Both the position numbers and the translations under genes were made by a program. Positions 15,155-16,186 of a stretch of 16,186 nucleotides of DNA are shown one piece after another. The notes under the pieces are model-generated. The model did not search any database and was not told where the DNA came from. It saw nothing but the letters and a program-made list of their open reading frames with translations. Each line of letters starts with the position of its first letter. Position 1 is the first letter of the stretch. Location of the stretch: the NCBI GenBank assembly GCA_026390195.1, contig JAPLGK010000208.1, positions 1 to 16,186 of the forward strand, given 5' to 3'. The DNA comes from Caldisericota bacterium. GTDB lineage: Bacteria > Caldisericota > Caldisericia > Cryosericales > Cryosericaceae.

Positions 15155-15180
15155 AGCCCCGGGACTGTGGTCCCGGGGCT
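15155..15180 (-). terminator. Perfect 10-bp GC-rich hairpin after the Pro/Ala-rich gene
   Basis: AGCCCCGGGA (15155-15164) and TCCCGGGGCT (15171-15180) pair perfectly around CTGTGG, 24 bases past the stop of the minus-strand gene at 15205. There is no T-tract directly after it. The only T-run on this strand is about 50 bases further on at 15101-15107. This is a probable transcript end, intrinsic or factor-assisted. Confidence 0.65.
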
Positions 15181-15204
15181 GCTAGCTGAGTGATGCAGGG
15201 AAGA

Positions 15205-16186
15205 CTACTTGGCGCCGTTCGCCCCCGGCTTGGGAGCCTTCTGTCCGCGCTGGGGCTTCGCGGGAGCCTTTGTTGCCTGTGCAGCTGGTTTTGGTCCAGG
15301 CTTCGGAGCAGCCACCTTTAGTGCTTCCTTGCCGCCTCTGACGACAGGAGCCTTGTTCACTGCTTCCGGTTTCTTGTCGACTGGTTTTGCTGGTGTGTGC
15401 TGTGGCTGGGCTGTTGTTGCAGGCTGCTGACCGTGGCGTGGAGCGTTCTTCGCGGGAGCTGTTGTCTGGACAGGCTTCTTTTGGGCGACCGTCGGTGCGA
15501 TCCTGGCCTGGGGCTTCGGAACGCCGGGAGTCTGTGGTGTTGGTTTCGTCTCAGCGGTCACCGGGTGTGATGGCCTGCGGCTGCGTCTGTGGGACGGAGC
15601 GGCGACGGGAGTGGTCGTGGCGGAGGAAGATCTGGCCTTCTCTGAGGGACGTTCCCTGGTGGGGGCGGCAACAGGTGGCTGCTGGGGCTTCGTGTCCGTG
15701 GAGCCGACAAGGCCGGCTGCTGCCATCGCTGCGCGTACTTCGGCGCGGAAGTCGACAACGGGTCTGGTGGAGCCGACGTGGAGCCGACTGGTCTTGCCCC
15801 CGGTGCCAAGACTGGAGGCACCACCGGGGTGATTCTCGTGTCGACCACAGGGCGCTGGGGCGTCGTGGATGGGGTGGGCTTTGTCTGGATGACAGGAGCG
15901 GGTGTCGGCTGCGTTGCCACAGGCGTTGGTGCCGGTGCGGACACTGGAGCGATTGCAGCAGCCGTCGTTGCCGGTCTCTGTTCCCGGTCACGGCGTTCGA
16001 AGCGGCCGCGTCCTCTGTTACGGCTACGGTCACGCTCAGGAGCATGCTGAGGCGTCGTGGACGGGACGGCGGCCTGAACGGGAGCAGGTGCTGGAGCGGT
16101 GATGGCTGGTTGTGCAGCCACCGCGGGTTCGGCAACACCGTTTTCCTGATGGTGGACGCGTCCATGCACATCGATCAGATCAGGCT
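15205..16186 (-). CDS. Pro/Ala/Lys-rich basic protein, 5' partial and frameshifted by an 11-bp duplication
   Basis: Coding sequence enters from the right edge (reading PDLIDVHGRVHHQENG) and runs through an Arg-rich patch (DRSRNRGRGRFERRDRE, near 16037-15987) into low-complexity Pro/Ala/Thr-rich sequence. At 15767-15788 an exact 11-bp tandem repeat shifts the frame. As read, the first frame ends at a TGA at 15558-15560. Deleting one copy joins GARPVGST to RPVVDFRAEVRAAMAAAGL and continues in the other frame to a Lys/Pro/Ala-rich tail (KAPKPGANGAK) ending at 15205, giving 322 visible residues. I do not recognise the family. The Arg/Gly patch and basic tail resemble the disordered nucleic-acid-binding ends of RNA helicases, ribonucleases or histone-H1-like proteins. 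Whether this copy is a true mutant, a phase-variable gene or a sequence error is open. Confidence 0.65.
15767..15788. repeat. Exact 11-bp tandem duplication (GTGGAGCCGAC x2)
   Basis: GTGGAGCCGAC occurs at 15767-15777 and again at 15778-15788 with no gap. Because 11 is not a multiple of three, it moves the minus-strand reading frame. A third, dispersed copy lies at 15698-15708 in the same gene, where on the minus strand it encodes VGST. Confidence 0.9.

Noticed and set aside
15551..16171. Third minus-strand frame open across the Pro/Ala-rich gene (Arg/Ser/Leu-rich)
   Set aside because: Low-complexity GC-rich DNA keeps all frames open. The reading with a coherent N-terminal segment, VGST junction and basic tail uses the other two frames.
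1..16186. CRISPR array, tRNA, rRNA or insertion sequence
   Set aside because: No spaced direct repeats, cloverleaf, rRNA gene or transposase frame was seen. The 16S-like GGATCACCTCCT at 12757-12768 is a ribosome-binding site.

Overview
The window comes from a GC-rich bacterial chromosome, judged by eye to be about 60% GC, with bacterial Shine-Dalgarno sites and sigma70-like promoters. It holds three large hybrid histidine kinases, a heterodimeric ABC exporter with a TetR-type regulator, and a membrane 4Fe-4S polyferredoxin. The polyferredoxin and the kinase subfamilies, which resemble those of anaerobic Deltaproteobacteria, Chloroflexi/Caldiserica-like lineages and methanogens, suggest an anaerobe or facultative anaerobe. 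I cannot assign a taxon from the sequence alone. No rRNA, tRNA, CRISPR array or insertion sequence was seen.

Layout. 1-182 (+): the last 59 codons of a coiled-coil protein, followed by a perfect 15-bp hairpin between convergent genes. 269-6300 (-): an operon read right to left. It encodes a 98-aa three-helix membrane protein, a soluble PAS-GAF-PAS-PAS hybrid kinase coupled to it by an ATGA overlap, an orphan receiver-domain tail, and a second hybrid kinase with a periplasmic substrate-binding-protein-like sensor. 6301-6624: a divergent control region. 6625-10829 (+): TetR regulator and two ABC exporter half-transporters, all with overlapping ends; the pair carries one degenerate and one canonical ATPase site. 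10830-11015: a small repeat-like element with nested inverted repeats and a probable promoter. 11016-11911 (+): a YCII-family protein overlapping a LysE/RhtB-type exporter. 11964-14984 (-): a 7TM-type hybrid kinase followed by the polyferredoxin, driven from a good promoter at 15075-15102. 15205-16186 (-): the C-terminal part of a Pro/Ala/Lys-rich protein, incomplete at the window edge and frameshifted by an exact 11-bp tandem duplication.

How the genes fit together. The three kinases share one cytoplasmic design (HDFNN-type HisKA, HATPase, C-terminal receiver) with three different inputs: periplasmic ligand, cytosolic PAS/GAF and a 7TM membrane module. No stand-alone response regulator or HPt protein is encoded here, so their outputs must lie elsewhere. 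The TetR-ABC-ABC cluster looks like a self-regulated drug or metabolite efflux cassette. I do not see a clearly undescribed multigene system. The most notable local features are the 11-bp duplication that breaks the terminal gene, the receiver remnant between two kinase genes, the small membrane protein coupled to a soluble kinase, and the nested-hairpin element at 10908-10970.
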